64,000 bases of DNA. Source: Kushneria konosiri (GTDB lineage Bacteria; Pseudomonadota; Gammaproteobacteria; Pseudomonadales; Halomonadaceae). The DNA lies in the NCBI RefSeq assembly GCF_002155145.1, contig NZ_CP021323.1, positions 3,520,632-3,584,631 on the forward strand. Reading direction: 5' to 3'. Within the stretch, counting starts at the first letter, position 1. Every line of letters starts with the position of its first letter. The notes under the pieces are model-generated. The model was not told the origin of the DNA. It did no database searches and was given only the letters and a program-made list of their open reading frames with translations. This document shows positions 38,556 to 48,827 of the stretch, piece after piece. Both the position numbers and the translations under genes were made by a program.

Positions 38556-39827
38556 CTACAGTCGATCCCTTAACCGATAAAAGGTGGTGGCCAATACCAG
38601 CAGCGGCGTGCGAAGCCGGGAGCCACCGGGAAAGTCGAGATGCGTCATGCCGGCAAATAGATCAAAGCGCTCGGACTGGCCGGCCACGGTCTCTGCCATC
38701 AACTGTCCGGCAAGCCCGGCCAGCGCCATGCCATGGCCCGAATAGCCCTGCACAAAATGAATATTATGATCCAGCCGACCAAAATGGGGCGCCCGGCTGC
38801 GCGTGATCGCAACCCGACCGCCCCAGCGGTAGTCAATCGACACGCCTTCAAGTGCCGGAAAAAGTTCACGCATCTTGCGCTGCATGAGATCCACCAGCCC
38901 CCGCGGCTCGCGTCCGCTGTAGCTGACCTGGCCGCCGTAGAGTAAACGACGATCACGGGAAAGCCGATAGTAGTCCAGCACAAAATTGGCATCCGAAACA
39001 GCGTCGCGTCGCGGCAGGGTCTGAGCCATCTGCGCCTCCGACAGACACTCGGTGGCAATGATGTAGTTCACTACCGGCATGATCTTGCGCTCAAGCACCG
39101 GCAGCAGTCCGCCCAGATAGGCGTTACCGGCGACCAGCAGATGATCGCACTCGATCTGCCCCTGGTCGGTATCGACCCGAACGGTTTTACCCTTCGTCAC
39201 GGCCTTCACGCGACTGTGCTCAAAAATCGCTGCGCCGGCATTTTGTGCGGCCCGGGCCAGCCCCAGCGTATAGTTGAGCGGGTGCAGATGCCCGGCCTCG
39301 CGCTCATACAGCCCGCCGAGATAGGCATCGGTGACCACATGGTGGCGCAGCGCGTCGCCCTCCAGCCACTCAAGGCCCTCATAATCAAAACGCCCGGCCA
39401 TTTCATCACGCCAGGCCTTCATGGCCCGCTCGTGACGCGGCTTGATGGCGGCATGTACATAACCGCGCGAATACTCGCAGTCGATGTCGTGACGCTCGAT
39501 CAGCGCCTCCGTCAACCGCACGGCCTCGCGACTCATCGTCCAGATTTCGCGGGCCGCCTGATGTCCGAGCGATTTTTCAATGACCGACAGCTCCGTGCCC
39601 AGCCCCGGCAAAATCTGTCCACCGCTGCGACCTGATGCGCCCGCCCCGATCTCACCCGCCTCCAGCAGCGCGACCCGGTAGCCCCGCTCGGCCAGATGCA
39701 GCGCCGCGCTGCACCCGGTCACGCCACCGCCGATAATCGCCACGTCGAAACGCTGCGCGCCTGCCAGCGGCGCGGTGTTGTCCAGCGTGAGATTGCGAGA
39801 ATGGGCATACCAGGAGTGCTCGGTCAT
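38556..39827 (-). CDS. puuB: Gamma-glutamylputrescine oxidoreductase-like FAD protein (PuuB/PauB copy 2)
   Basis: 423 residues. FAD-binding AIIGGGVTGCSAALHLAERGY is shortened here to its core GGGVTG at about residues 33-38; GRSGGQILPG and the C-terminal FVQGYSGHGMAL follow. It belongs to the same amine-oxidase group as the protein at 30518-31825 and is expected to oxidise gamma-glutamylated polyamines. It is the promoter-proximal gene of the minus-strand polyamine run that continues to 29641. Which polyamine each copy prefers cannot be told from sequence. Confidence 0.88.
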   Translation of the reverse strand: MTEHSWYAHSRNLTLDNTAPLAGAQRFDVAIIGGGVTGCSAALHLAERGYRVALLEAGEIGAGASGRSGGQILPGLGTELSVIEKSLGHQAAREIWTMSREAVRLTEALIERHDIDCEYSRGYVHAAIKPRHERAMKAWRDEMAGRFDYEGLEWLEGDALRHHVVTDAYLGGLYEREAGHLHPLNYTLGLARAAQNAGAAIFEHSRVKAVTKGKTVRVDTDQGQIECDHLLVAGNAYLGGLLPVLERKIMPVVNYIIATECLSEAQMAQTLPRRDAVSDANFVLDYYRLSRDRRLLYGGQVSYSGREPRGLVDLMQRKMRELFPALEGVSIDYRWGGRVAITRSRAPHFGRLDHNIHFVQGYSGHGMALAGLAGQLMAETVAGQSERFDLFAGMTHLDFPGGSRLRTPLLVLATTFYRLRDRL

Positions 39828-39927
39828 CGGGACAGCTCGTCGGGATGTTTAGAAAAGTATTATGGTGGGAAAACGCGGCAGGGGCCATGAGGCGGCACAA
39901 TTCACGCCTTTATGGTTTCGAACCGTC

Positions 39928-39956
39928 AAAAAAGCCGCGCTCAGGGCGCGGCTTTT
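39928..39956 (-). terminator. Terminator of the hemA-prfA-prmC-moeB operon
   Basis: AAAAGCCGCGC (39930-39940) pairs with GCGCGGCTTTT (39946-39956). On the minus strand the hairpin is followed by a run of six T (39933-39928), the standard intrinsic terminator form, 17 nt after the moeB stop. Confidence 0.88.
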
Positions 39957-39972
39957 GCCATACAGATTGCGA

Positions 39973-40722
39973 TCAACCCCGCGACTGACACACCGGACAG
40001 TGCGGGTCGCGCCCCAGGCCGAAATGTCGCCACTGGCCGCTAAGCCCGTCGAAAGTGGAGAGGCCCTTTTGAGAGGTACCGCAACCGCTCAGGAGCTTTA
40101 ACGCTTCAAGTGCCTGATAGCTGCCGACCATGCCGACCAGCGGCGCAATCACGCCGCTTTCGGCGCAGGTCAGCTGGCCTTCATCGCCACTGTCGCCATA
40201 AAGACAGGCATAGCAGGGAGCGGTCGCATCACGAACATCAAAAACAGCGAGCTGTCCTGAAAAACGAATGGCAGCACCAGAGACCAGTGGCGTACCGGCT
40301 GCGACGCAGGCCCGGTTGATCGCATCGCGACTCTCGAAGCGGTCCGTGCAGTCAAGCACAACATCGGCATGTTCTACCGCATGCTGAAGCACTTTCCCCT
40401 GCAGCCGCTCGGTGATGACCTTCGTGCGGCAGTGACTGTTGATCGCTGCAATACTCTCGGCCGCCGACTGCGCCTTGTAATGGTCGATATCCGCTTCACC
40501 ATGGGCGATCTGGCGCTGAAGGTTGGACAGATCGACAAGATCATCATCGGCCAGCGTCAGCGTTCCCACGCCTGCAGCGGCCAGATATAGCGCCGCGGGC
40601 GAACCCAGTCCGCCCAGCCCGATGATCAGTGCATGGCTTTCCATAAGCCGGACCTGACCGTCGTAATCCAGCTCACTCAGCATGATCTGGCGGCTGTAGC
40701 GCATGAGCTGCTCGTCGTTCAT
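39973..40722 (-). CDS. moeB: Adenylyltransferase of the ThiF/MoeB/HesA family
   Basis: 249 residues from the ATG at 40722, which overlaps the prmC stop as ATGA. E1-like fold: nucleotide motif GLGGLGS at residues 35-41, DDDLVDLSNLQRQ near 59, and the two zinc CxxC pairs CYAC and CPVC. MoeB adenylates the MoaD C-terminus for molybdopterin synthesis; ThiF does the same for ThiS. The prmC-moeB linkage is common in pseudomonads, where it is annotated moeB, but no other molybdenum or thiamine gene is here to settle the substrate. Confidence 0.85.
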   Translation of the reverse strand: MNDEQLMRYSRQIMLSELDYDGQVRLMESHALIIGLGGLGSPAALYLAAAGVGTLTLADDDLVDLSNLQRQIAHGEADIDHYKAQSAAESIAAINSHCRTKVITERLQGKVLQHAVEHADVVLDCTDRFESRDAINRACVAAGTPLVSGAAIRFSGQLAVFDVRDATAPCYACLYGDSGDEGQLTCAESGVIAPLVGMVGSYQALEALKLLSGCGTSQKGLSTFDGLSGQWRHFGLGRDPHCPVCQSRG

Positions 40723-41606
40723 GAGCCTGCCCCTTTTAACAATTCTGATGAAGCCATGGGCCACTGCCCCAGACTGATGCGTTCACGCCCGCCCAGATCA
40801 AGACAGGTACCAACGCGTTGATAGCCGGCGTCGACCAGTGCGGCCCTGACCGGCTCACCCTGCTGGAAACCGTGCTCCAGCAACAGCCAGCCTTCAGGCG
40901 TCAGAAAGGCGCGAGCGGTGTCGATCAGATGCAGCAGATCAGCCATGCCGTGATCCTTCGCGACCAGCGCCGAGCGGGGTTCAAAGCGCACATCGCCCTG
41001 CCCCAGATGCTCATCCAGCTTATCGATATAAGGGGGATTGCTGACGATCAGTTCAAAGCGCGCTGAAGGATCCAGCGCAGAGAAGAAATCACTTTCTTCA
41101 AAGCAGACATTGGTGATGTCGAGCGTCTCGGCATTGCGTCGCGCCAGCATAATCGCCTCCGGCACGATATCGATGCCGGTGACGTGCCAGTCGGGACGCT
41201 CGAAGGCCAGTGCCAGGGCGATGGCACCGCTGCCGGTGCCCAGATCCAGCGCCCGACCGCCGCCGGTCGCCGACATGCGCTGTAGCGCCTGCTCGACCAG
41301 CGTTTCAGTATCCGGACGTGGAATCAGGGTGTGAGGAGAGACCGCCAGACGCAGGCCAAAGAATTCTCGATAGCCCAGCAACCAGGCCACCGGTTCGCCC
41401 TTTTCACGCCGTTCAACCAGATCATTGAAGCGTTCAAGCTCGGCACCCTCAATCTCTCGATCCCCCCAGGTATAGAGCCAGGTGCGCGAGCGCCCCAGTG
41501 CATGCGCCATCAGCAGCTGGGCATCAAGATGGGGCGTGGCCGCCTCACCCGAGGCGTGACGGGCAAGGCGAGCCACAGCCTCCGACAGGACCTGATCAAT
41601 GCGCAT
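40719..41606 (-). CDS. prmC: Release factor glutamine methyltransferase PrmC
   Basis: 295 residues from the ATG at 41606, 10 nt after prfA; an alternative GTG at 41630 overlaps prfA. The SAM motif LDLGTGSGAIALAL is at about 120 and the active-site NPPY at residues 190-193. PrmC methylates the glutamine of the GGQ motif in RF1 and RF2, and here follows its substrate gene prfA. Confidence 0.95.
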   Translation of the reverse strand: MRIDQVLSEAVARLARHASGEAATPHLDAQLLMAHALGRSRTWLYTWGDREIEGAELERFNDLVERREKGEPVAWLLGYREFFGLRLAVSPHTLIPRPDTETLVEQALQRMSATGGGRALDLGTGSGAIALALAFERPDWHVTGIDIVPEAIMLARRNAETLDITNVCFEESDFFSALDPSARFELIVSNPPYIDKLDEHLGQGDVRFEPRSALVAKDHGMADLLHLIDTARAFLTPEGWLLLEHGFQQGEPVRAALVDAGYQRVGTCLDLGGRERISLGQWPMASSELLKGAGS

Positions 41607-41616
41607 AAAGGTTTTA

Positions 41617-42708
41617 TCAGCCGTTTTCACCGGTCATGGCCGCCAGCTGATCGGCCTGATATTCATGGACCAGCGGGTCGATGATGTCATCCAGCGCCCC
41701 GGTCATGACTTCACCCAGCTTGTAGAGCGTCAGATTGATTCGATGATCGGTTACTCGGCCCTGCGGGAAGTTATAGGTGCGAATGCGTTCGCTGCGATCG
41801 CCCGAGCCCACCAGCGAGCGGCGCGTGTCGGACTGCTGCTGCTGTCGGGCGCTTTCGGCACTCTGCTTGAGGCGCGCCGCGAGCAGTGACATGGCACGGG
41901 CACGGTTCTTGTGCTGGCTGCGCTCGTCCTGGCACTCCACCACGGTGCCGGTCGGCAGGTGGGTAATACGGATGGCTGAATCGGTGGTGTTGACGTGCTG
42001 GCCGCCGGCGCCGCTGGCGCGAAAGGTATCGATGCGCAGATCTGCCGGGTTGAGCTCGACTTCGGCCACCTCGTCGGCCTCGGCCATTACGGCGACCGTA
42101 CAGGCCGAGGTATGAATACGCCCCTGGGACTCGGTCGCCGGTACTCGCTGCACCCGGTGAGCGCCGGATTCAAACTTGAGCCGGGCATAGATATCACCGC
42201 CGGCCACGCGCGCGATGATCTCCTTGAAACCGCCCTGCTCGCCGTGGCTGGCGCTGATGGTTTCCATCTTCCAGCCGCGGCTTTCGGCGTAGCGCGAATA
42301 CATGCGAAAGAGATCGCCGGCAAAGAGTGCCGCTTCATCGCCGCCGGTGCCGGCGCGCACCTCGAGGTAGACACTGCGCTGATCGTCCGGGTCCTTCGGG
42401 ATCAGAAGCTGCAGCAGCTGCGGCTCCAGCGCTTCAAGACTGGCATCAATATCGGCGACCTCGTCATGGGCCATGGCACGCATGTCGGGGTCGCTGTCTT
42501 CGAGCATCTGCTGGGCGCTATCGCGGTCGGCTTCGAACGCGCGATAGCGTGCCCACTGGGCGACCAGTTCTTCCAGATCCGCATACTCGCGCGAGTAGTT
42601 GCGAAAACGGGTCTGGTCACCAATGACGCCCGGGTCGGAAAGCAGTCTGGAGAGTTCTTCAAAACGTTCGGCAAAGCCGTCGAGACGGTCTCTGAGCGAG
42701 GCCTTCAT
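41617..42708 (-). CDS. prfA: Peptide chain release factor 1
   Basis: 363 residues. The stop-codon recognition motif PAT is at residues 190-192 (UAA/UAG specificity), and the catalytic GGQ is at 235-237 within [10 protein letters not shown]1 triggers release of the finished peptide. Its ATG overlaps the hemA stop by ATGA, the usual hemA-prfA junction. Confidence 0.97.
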   Translation of the reverse strand: MKASLRDRLDGFAERFEELSRLLSDPGVIGDQTRFRNYSREYADLEELVAQWARYRAFEADRDSAQQMLEDSDPDMRAMAHDEVADIDASLEALEPQLLQLLIPKDPDDQRSVYLEVRAGTGGDEAALFAGDLFRMYSRYAESRGWKMETISASHGEQGGFKEIIARVAGGDIYARLKFESGAHRVQRVPATESQGRIHTSACTVAVMAEADEVAEVELNPADLRIDTFRASGAGGQHVNTTDSAIRITHLPTGTVVECQDERSQHKNRARAMSLLAARLKQSAESARQQQQSDTRRSLVGSGDRSERIRTYNFPQGRVTDHRINLTLYKLGEVMTGALDDIIDPLVHEYQADQLAAMTGENG

Positions 42709-43976
42709 GGCGATTCCTGGTGCAACGCGCTGTCGTCGATCAAGAGTTCCTCCGCAGCCTGTATCAGATCCACCCGCTCGGCACCGGAAGCCGCGCGAAT
42801 GCGTGAAGTCGTACCATGCAGCAGCCGATTGGTCAGCTGCTGCGTCAGTTTCTGGATCACCCGTTCGGGGTCCTGTCCTCGGGACAGGGCCGCCAGCGCT
42901 TCGGCTTCGGCCTCGGCACGCAGCCGCTCGGCCTGATGACGGTGTCGCCGGATCAGATCGCCGGCACTGCGCACTCGCCGCTCATGCTGCCAGGCCGAGA
43001 CGTTGGCCAGAATCATCTCTTCCGCCTGATCGGCAGCGGCCTGTCGCGAGCGACGATTCTCGCTGATGACGTCGTTGAGGTCATCAATGCTGTACAAAAA
43101 GATATCGTCAAGCTCGCCCACCTGCGGTTCGATGTCCCGCGGTATGGCGATGTCCACCATGAAGATGGGACGGTGCTTGCGCGTTTTCAGCGCCGATTCG
43201 ACGATGCCCTTGCCCAGCAGCGGTGTCGGGCTGCCGGTCGAGGAAATCACGATGTCGGCACACACCAGCGCATTTTCCAGCTCGTCAAGACCAATGGCCA
43301 CACCGCCGACTTCATCGGCCAGCGTCTGCGCGCGCTCACGCGTGCGATTGGCCACGATAATGCCCTGAATGCCGGCTTCGCGCAGATGACGTGCGACCAG
43401 CTCAATGGTTTCACCGGCACCGATCAACAGCGCCCGGGACTGGCGAATATCGTCGAAAATGCGTCCGGCAAGATTGACCGCCGCGTACGCCACGGACACC
43501 GGGTTCTCGCCGATCCCGGTTTCAGTACGCACCTGCTTGGCCACGGCAAAGGTATGCTGAAAGAGACGCTCGAGATCGCTTCCCAGCGTGTGGTGGGTTC
43601 TGGCAGTTTGATAGGCGCTTTTGATCTGGCCCAGAATCTGGGGCTCACCCAGCACCATTGAATCCAGCCCGCAGGCCACTCGCATCAGATGGCGCACGGC
43701 CTCACCGTCACGATGCCACCGGGCACAGTGCTCGAGTGAATCGATGGGCAGTCGATGGAAATGGCCAAGCCATTCAAGTACCAGACGCTCATCTCCCCCC
43801 TCGAGCCGACAATAGATCTCGGTTCGATTGCAGGTCGACAGGATGGCAGCTTCCTCAACCTCATCAAGGGAGGTCAGGTCTTCAAGTGCCAATGCCATCT
43901 GACTGGAAGAGAAAGCGACCTGTTCACGTACTTCAAGGGTCGCACTTTTATGATTGATGCCTAGAGAAAGAAGCAT
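42705..43976 (-). CDS. hemA: Glutamyl-tRNA reductase HemA
   Basis: 423 residues. Catalytic cysteine C49 in [11 protein letters not shown], substrate-binding segment [11 protein letters not shown] near 110, an NADPH-binding domain with [16 protein letters not shown], and a helical dimerisation domain at the C-terminus. It reduces Glu-tRNA(Glu) to glutamate-1-semialdehyde, the first step of tetrapyrrole synthesis. The gene heads hemA-prfA-prmC-moeB and is divergent from the TPR gene. Confidence 0.97.
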   Translation of the reverse strand: MLLSLGINHKSATLEVREQVAFSSSQMALALEDLTSLDEVEEAAILSTCNRTEIYCRLEGGDERLVLEWLGHFHRLPIDSLEHCARWHRDGEAVRHLMRVACGLDSMVLGEPQILGQIKSAYQTARTHHTLGSDLERLFQHTFAVAKQVRTETGIGENPVSVAYAAVNLAGRIFDDIRQSRALLIGAGETIELVARHLREAGIQGIIVANRTRERAQTLADEVGGVAIGLDELENALVCADIVISSTGSPTPLLGKGIVESALKTRKHRPIFMVDIAIPRDIEPQVGELDDIFLYSIDDLNDVISENRRSRQAAADQAEEMILANVSAWQHERRVRSAGDLIRRHRHQAERLRAEAEAEALAALSRGQDPERVIQKLTQQLTNRLLHGTTSRIRAASGAERVDLIQAAEELLIDDSALHQESP

Positions 43977-44239
43977 CGTGGTACCGTATTAGCTGTAACG
44001 TTCGTGTAGAACGCTGAGACACGACATGGATAATGTGTCAGGTATCCAGTCCGTCAGGTCAGGTCCGTTATCGGTGATACAGTGCGTATTTCCTGCGCGA
44101 GCAGCACTGGAGGGTTGCCTACCGCACGGTGCTCGCACTTCATGGTCGTACATTCTAACATAGCCCCGGGCACCATGGGATGGAACGCTTTCATCACCCT
44201 CATAGCCCCCTGCAGGTTTCGCCATCAATGAGGACACGG
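43977..44239. other. Divergent intergenic region hemA / TPR gene
   Basis: A 263-nt gap that must hold the promoters for hemA (leftward) and the TPR-lolB-ispE operon (rightward). Candidate hexamers exist in both directions, but none with correct spacing that I would defend. No RNA gene or repeat is visible. Confidence 0.6.
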
Positions 44240-46051
44240 ATGCGCCAACGCACATTATGGCTATCGATGGCCGCCCTGTTGCTGCCCACGACACTCTGGC
44301 CGATGCCCGCCATGGCAGCGGACACGCAGGCATCTACCAGTGCCAGTACTCAGGCGCCGGATGACACGACCCGCTGGCAGGACGAGGCTGCTCCCAAGCG
44401 GCTTGATGGCGCCACTTTCGGCGCACTGCTGGGTGCCGACATTGCCGCCCAGCGCGGCGACATCGGGCTTGCCGCCCGCACCTATCTGCAGCAGAGCCGG
44501 CGTCATGACGACACTGCGCTGGCAAAACGCGCCACACAGATGGCCCGCATGAGCAATGACCCGCAACTGATAGTGGCCGCCGCCAATCGCTGGGCGGCGC
44601 TGGACCGCGAAAGTGCGACACCACGTCGCATTCTGGCCGCTGCAGCGGCCGGCCAGGGGGAGTGGGCAACGGCCATGGCACTGCTGCTGGAAGTCGATGC
44701 CAGCGGCCAGGATGCCGATCTCGAATCGTTTCTTGAAGAAGCCATTACCAGCGGCGCCAATCCAGAGGAGCTGCAGGCTCCGCTTGCAAGCTATCTCAAG
44801 CGCCATCCCGACCAGCCTCATGCGCTGATCACCCGCGCCCTGCTTCAATCACTACAGGGCAATAACGACGCTGCAGACCAGGACCTTGAGCGGGCGCAAA
44901 CCCTGGACGCCAACCTTCCGGCCCTTTGGCTGGCGCGCAGCCAGATCGCGCTGGATCAGGATGATGCCGGCAGTGCCCTTGACCATGCCCGCCGTGGCCA
45001 TGACCTTTCCCCGGATGATAACCGCTTTGTTCTGGCCATGGCACAGGCCAACCTCGCCATGAATGATGTTGACGCGGCCGAAAGGCAGTTCGACCGCCTG
45101 ATGCAGGACATGCCCGATAACCTCCAGCTGCGCCTGGCACTGGCTCGGCTTTATCTGCGCAACGATCATCCCGAGGCGGCCCGACGACTACTGAAGCCGG
45201 CACTGGATGATGATGGTGCCGGCTCTGGCGAGCTTTACATGCTGGCAGGGCTTGCCAGCGAACAACTCGATGATATCGATCAGGCACTGGCGCTGTACGC
45301 TCGCGTCCCGGCAGGCGAGGATTTCATGGCGGCCCGTGTGCGTGGCGTACAGCTGCTTTCCGAGCAAAAACGCGTCGATGATGCTCTGAAGTGGCTGCAG
45401 ACTCAGGAAAGCAACTATCCCGATCAGTACGCCGAGCTCATGCAGCTGTCATTGAGCCTGCTGGATCAAAACGATCAGCGCTCGCGTGCCGATCAGTTGC
45501 TCGACAGTACCATCAGGACCCGCGCGCCCGACAATGACAGCCTGCTTTATTTACGTGCCATTCGCGCCATCGAACACCAGGACCTCAAGGGCATGGAGCG
45601 TGACATGCGCACCCTGCTTGATCGCGATCCGGACAATGTCGATGCGCTCAACGCCTTCGGATACACCCTGACCGAGCAGACCGATCGCCATGAAGAGGCC
45701 CTCAAGCTTCTGGAGCGCGCCCACCGCCTGGCCCCGGATTCGGCCCCGGTCATTGATAGTCTGGGCTGGGTGCACTTTCATCTGGGCGAGCTTGATCAGG
45801 CCATCACGCTGCTCAAGCAGGCCTACGCCATGATGCCGGATGAAGAAGTCGCGGCTCATCTATCAGAAGCGCTCTGGGCCAGCGGTGACAGCGAACAGGC
45901 ACGACGCATCATTGCGGGCGCCATGGCACGCTTTCGCACGCACCCTACCATTAATGACCTGCTGAGCCGCTATCCGCTGCTGACCCCGCTCAGCCCGCCA
46001 CCGCAGACAACGACCTCACCCACTGTCACTTCCCAGGAGATTACCCCATGA
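44240..46051 (+). CDS. Periplasmic/envelope tetratricopeptide-repeat protein (PA4667 type)
   Basis: 603 residues from ATG 44240, preceded by GAGG at 6 nt; ATG 44228 is an alternative. Signal peptide to about residue 26 (MPAMA), then tandem TPR helices throughout, most recognisable in ALNAFGYTLTEQTDRHEEAL and IDSLGWVHFHLGELDQAITL. The tail is Pro/Thr-rich and disordered. In pseudomonads the gene upstream of lolB (PA4667) encodes a protein of this form and size; its role is unknown, but the ATGA overlap with lolB suggests an envelope function. Confidence 0.88.
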   Translation: MRQRTLWLSMAALLLPTTLWPMPAMAADTQASTSASTQAPDDTTRWQDEAAPKRLDGATFGALLGADIAAQRGDIGLAARTYLQQSRRHDDTALAKRATQMARMSNDPQLIVAAANRWAALDRESATPRRILAAAAAGQGEWATAMALLLEVDASGQDADLESFLEEAITSGANPEELQAPLASYLKRHPDQPHALITRALLQSLQGNNDAADQDLERAQTLDANLPALWLARSQIALDQDDAGSALDHARRGHDLSPDDNRFVLAMAQANLAMNDVDAAERQFDRLMQDMPDNLQLRLALARLYLRNDHPEAARRLLKPALDDDGAGSGELYMLAGLASEQLDDIDQALALYARVPAGEDFMAARVRGVQLLSEQKRVDDALKWLQTQESNYPDQYAELMQLSLSLLDQNDQRSRADQLLDSTIRTRAPDNDSLLYLRAIRAIEHQDLKGMERDMRTLLDRDPDNVDALNAFGYTLTEQTDRHEEALKLLERAHRLAPDSAPVIDSLGWVHFHLGELDQAITLLKQAYAMMPDEEVAAHLSEALWASGDSEQARRIIAGAMARFRTHPTINDLLSRYPLLTPLSPPPQTTTSPTVTSQEITP

Positions 46052-46680
46052 CATCAGGCACTGCGATCGGTCGCACGCTACAGTTTCTGACCCTCGCCCT
46101 GATCACTCTTCTGGCCGGCTGTGCCACTCAGGCACCCTCCCAGAAGCAGGACCGCCTTCCCGGCGACTGGCGAACCCAGCAGTCACAACTGGAAGCTCTG
46201 GACACCTGGACGGCCGCCGGCAAGGTCGGCATTCGCACCCCGGAAGATAGTCAAAGTGCCAATCTCGACTGGACCCAGCGCAATGATCAATATCGCATTT
46301 CGGTCAGCGGGCCCTGGGGCACAGGTCGCAATACGCTGGAAGGTAACGGCCGCCAGGTCAAGCTGACCAATGGCGATGGCACCTTTCAGGCGCCGACGCC
46401 CGAAGAACTGATGGCGCAGCAGATGGGCTGGTCGCTGCCGCTCTCCTCGCTGGTCTATTGGGTGCGCGGTCTTCCCGACCCGCGCGGACCGCACCGTTTG
46501 AGCGAAGACGATGTCGGCTTCCCCGACACAATGGATCAGGCCGGCTGGCATATCGATTATCGTGACTGGAGCCAGGCCGATGGCCTGTGGCTGCCGCGCC
46601 GAATCATCATGACCTATGACGACATCCGCACCACGCTGGTGATCAACCGCTGGCAACCCGGGCAGGCCGACCTGCCATGA
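46048..46680 (+). CDS. lolB: Outer-membrane lipoprotein receptor LolB
   Basis: 210 residues with a lipoprotein signal peptide whose lipobox LAGC puts the acylated cysteine at residue 25. Mature part: WTAAGKVGIRTPEDSQSANLDW, then a LolA-like half-barrel ending DLP. LolB receives lipoproteins from LolA and inserts them in the outer membrane. It overlaps both neighbours by ATGA. Confidence 0.94.
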   Translation: MTSGTAIGRTLQFLTLALITLLAGCATQAPSQKQDRLPGDWRTQQSQLEALDTWTAAGKVGIRTPEDSQSANLDWTQRNDQYRISVSGPWGTGRNTLEGNGRQVKLTNGDGTFQAPTPEELMAQQMGWSLPLSSLVYWVRGLPDPRGPHRLSEDDVGFPDTMDQAGWHIDYRDWSQADGLWLPRRIIMTYDDIRTTLVINRWQPGQADLP

Positions 46681-47597
46681 CCGCGCCCGCTACGACAGAC
46701 AGGAGCTCCCTGAGCCTGCCATCACCGGCCAAGCTCAATCGAATGCTGCATATTGTGGGCAAACGCTGCGATGGCTATCACGAGCTGCAGACCCTGTTTC
46801 AGTTTCTGGACCATGGCGACACCCTGCATTTTCGCCTGCGCCACGACGATGCCATCACCCTGTCGCCCTCCATTGAGGGCGTGCGTCACGAGAACAACCT
46901 GATCGTTCGCGCCGCGCAGCTTCTGCAGAGCGCAGTTGATAGGCCGGTGCCCGGCGTGGATATTACGCTCGACAAGAGACTGCCCATGGGCGGCGGTCTG
47001 GGCGGCGGCAGCTCCAATGCTGCCACGACCCTGCTGGCGCTTGATCATCTCTGGCAACTTGAGCTGGGCACTGACACGCTGGCAACGCTTGGGCTGTCGC
47101 TGGGCGCAGACGTGCCCGTATTCGTGCGCGGCTTTGCGGCCTGGGGAGAAGGTGTGGGGGAGCGACTGATACCGGCAGCGCTGGATACGCCCTGGTTTAT
47201 CGTGGTCCACCCCGGCGTCAGCGTATCGACGGCCGGTGTCTTCGGCCATCCGCAATTGACACGCGATACCCCCTTGATTAGTATGTCGCGCGCCCTGCAG
47301 GGAGGTCACAACGACTGCGAGGCCGTGGTGCGAAGGCTTGAACCAGGTATCGGTGAGGTCATTGACCTGCTTCGTCAGTACGGACCCGCCATGCTGACCG
47401 GAACCGGCGCCTGTGTTTTCTGCCCTTTCGAGAGCGAAACGTCAGCGCTTGAACTGGAAAGAGAGATACTCTATGGTGTCGCTCGGCATGCGTACCCGGA
47501 TCGCTGGAGCGTTTTCAGGGCACGCGGTTGTAACATCTCTCCTCTGCATCAGGCTCTGAACAGGCTTCGAGTATTCTCGGATACCGGAGTATCATGA
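46677..47597 (+). CDS. ispE: 4-diphosphocytidyl-2-C-methyl-D-erythritol kinase IspE
   Basis: 306 residues, about 20 more than E. coli IspE, partly because of a short extra N-terminus. The family start LPSPAKLNRMLHIVGKR..GYHELQT and the GHMP ATP motif PMGGGLGGGSSNAA near residue 103 are conserved. IspE phosphorylates CDP-methylerythritol in the MEP isoprenoid route, which also feeds the crtEIBY carotenoid genes in this window. It starts in an ATGA overlap with lolB. Confidence 0.96.
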   Translation: MTAPATTDRSSLSLPSPAKLNRMLHIVGKRCDGYHELQTLFQFLDHGDTLHFRLRHDDAITLSPSIEGVRHENNLIVRAAQLLQSAVDRPVPGVDITLDKRLPMGGGLGGGSSNAATTLLALDHLWQLELGTDTLATLGLSLGADVPVFVRGFAAWGEGVGERLIPAALDTPWFIVVHPGVSVSTAGVFGHPQLTRDTPLISMSRALQGGHNDCEAVVRRLEPGIGEVIDLLRQYGPAMLTGTGACVFCPFESETSALELEREILYGVARHAYPDRWSVFRARGCNISPLHQALNRLRVFSDTGVS

Positions 47598-47631
47598 AGC
47601 ATTGAACGTCAGCGCTTGCATCAAGGGTTAT

Positions 47632-47706
47632 TGGGGTATAGCCAAGTGGTAAGGCACCGGTTTCTGGTACCGGCATTCCCAGGTTCGAATCCTGGTACCC
47701 CAGCCA
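47632..47706 (+). tRNA. tRNA-Gln (CTG)
   Basis: 75 nt including an encoded CCA. Acceptor TGGGGTA pairs with TACCCCA, the anticodon stem CCGGT/ACCGG frames loop TTCTGGT, so the anticodon is CTG reading CAG codons. T-arm CCAGG-TTCGAAT-CCTGG is perfect. It lies in the conserved ispE-tRNA-prs position. Confidence 0.96.
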
Positions 47707-47779
47707 TCTCCTTTCGATGTCACTCACGTTTGACTTCAAACCACCCCGATTTTCTACAAGCGTCCAAAGGTGGCTGCGC

Positions 47780-48721
47780 GTGTCTAAACTGATGGTCTTC
47801 GCGGGGAACGCCAACCCCGAGCTTGCCCGCAAGGTGGCCGAGAGTCTTGATAATCGTCTGGGCCATGCCACGGTCGGCCAGTTCAGCGATGGCGAGATCG
47901 CGGTCGAGATCAACGAGAACGTGCGCGGCAAGGACGTTTTTATTCTCCAGTCGACCTGTGCACCGACCAATGACAACCTGATGGAACTGATCCTGATGGT
48001 GGATGCCCTGCGTCGGGCAAGTGCGACTCGTATTACGGCTGTCGTCCCCTACTTCGGTTACGCTCGACAGGACCGTCGTGTTCGCTCGGCGCGTGTCCCG
48101 ATTTCTGCAAAGGTTGTGGCCGACATGATGGTCAAGGCCGGCGTGGATCGTGTCATGACCATGGATCTTCACGCCGACCAGATTCAGGGCTTTTTCGACG
48201 TACCGGTTGATAACGTCTACGGCTCACCCATCCTGCTTGATGACATCGAGCGCCAGAATTATGACGACATTGCCATCGTCTCGCCTGACGTTGGCGGCGT
48301 TGTTCGCGCCCGTGCCATTGCCAAGCAGCTCAACGCAGACCTTGCCATCATCGACAAGCGTCGCCCGTCGGCCAATCAGGCCCAGGTGATGCACATCATC
48401 GGTGACATCAAGGACCGCACCTGTGTACTGGTCGACGACATGGTCGATACGGCCGGCACCCTGTGCAAGGCCGCCGAGGCACTCAAGGCGCACGGCGCCC
48501 GGCGCGTACTGGCCTATTCGACACACGCCATCCTGTCAGGTCCGGCCGTGGACAACATCACGAAATCGCAGCTCGATGAGCTGGTCGTGGCGGACACCAT
48601 TCCGCTGTCCGAACATGCCCGCCGCAGCGGCAAGATTCGACAGCTCTCGGTCGCCGGCCTGATTGCGGAAGCCATTCGCCGCGTCAGCAATGAAGAATCC
48701 GTCAGCGCGATGTTTCACTAA
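47780..48721 (+). CDS. prs: Ribose-phosphate pyrophosphokinase (PRPP synthetase)
   Basis: 313 residues from a GTG at 47780. This start is chosen because AAAGG stands upstream and the protein then reads [16 protein letters not shown], as in pseudomonads; the longer open frame from 47717 begins in the tRNA spacer. [11 protein letters not shown], the histidine-bearing [15 protein letters not shown] and the PRPP loop [13 protein letters not shown] are conserved. Prs makes PRPP from ribose-5-phosphate and ATP for nucleotide, His and Trp synthesis. Confidence 0.97.
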   Translation: MSKLMVFAGNANPELARKVAESLDNRLGHATVGQFSDGEIAVEINENVRGKDVFILQSTCAPTNDNLMELILMVDALRRASATRITAVVPYFGYARQDRRVRSARVPISAKVVADMMVKAGVDRVMTMDLHADQIQGFFDVPVDNVYGSPILLDDIERQNYDDIAIVSPDVGGVVRARAIAKQLNADLAIIDKRRPSANQAQVMHIIGDIKDRTCVLVDDMVDTAGTLCKAAEALKAHGARRVLAYSTHAILSGPAVDNITKSQLDELVVADTIPLSEHARRSGKIRQLSVAGLIAEAIRRVSNEESVSAMFH

Positions 48722-48827
48722 CCTCGCGCCGGTAACCGCTTTCGCGTGATGCGAAAGCCCGATAAAACGGCACAGGTCTGGTCGCGGGCCGTGTCGTTTT
48801 CGACTTGAACCAATGAGGGTCCAACCC

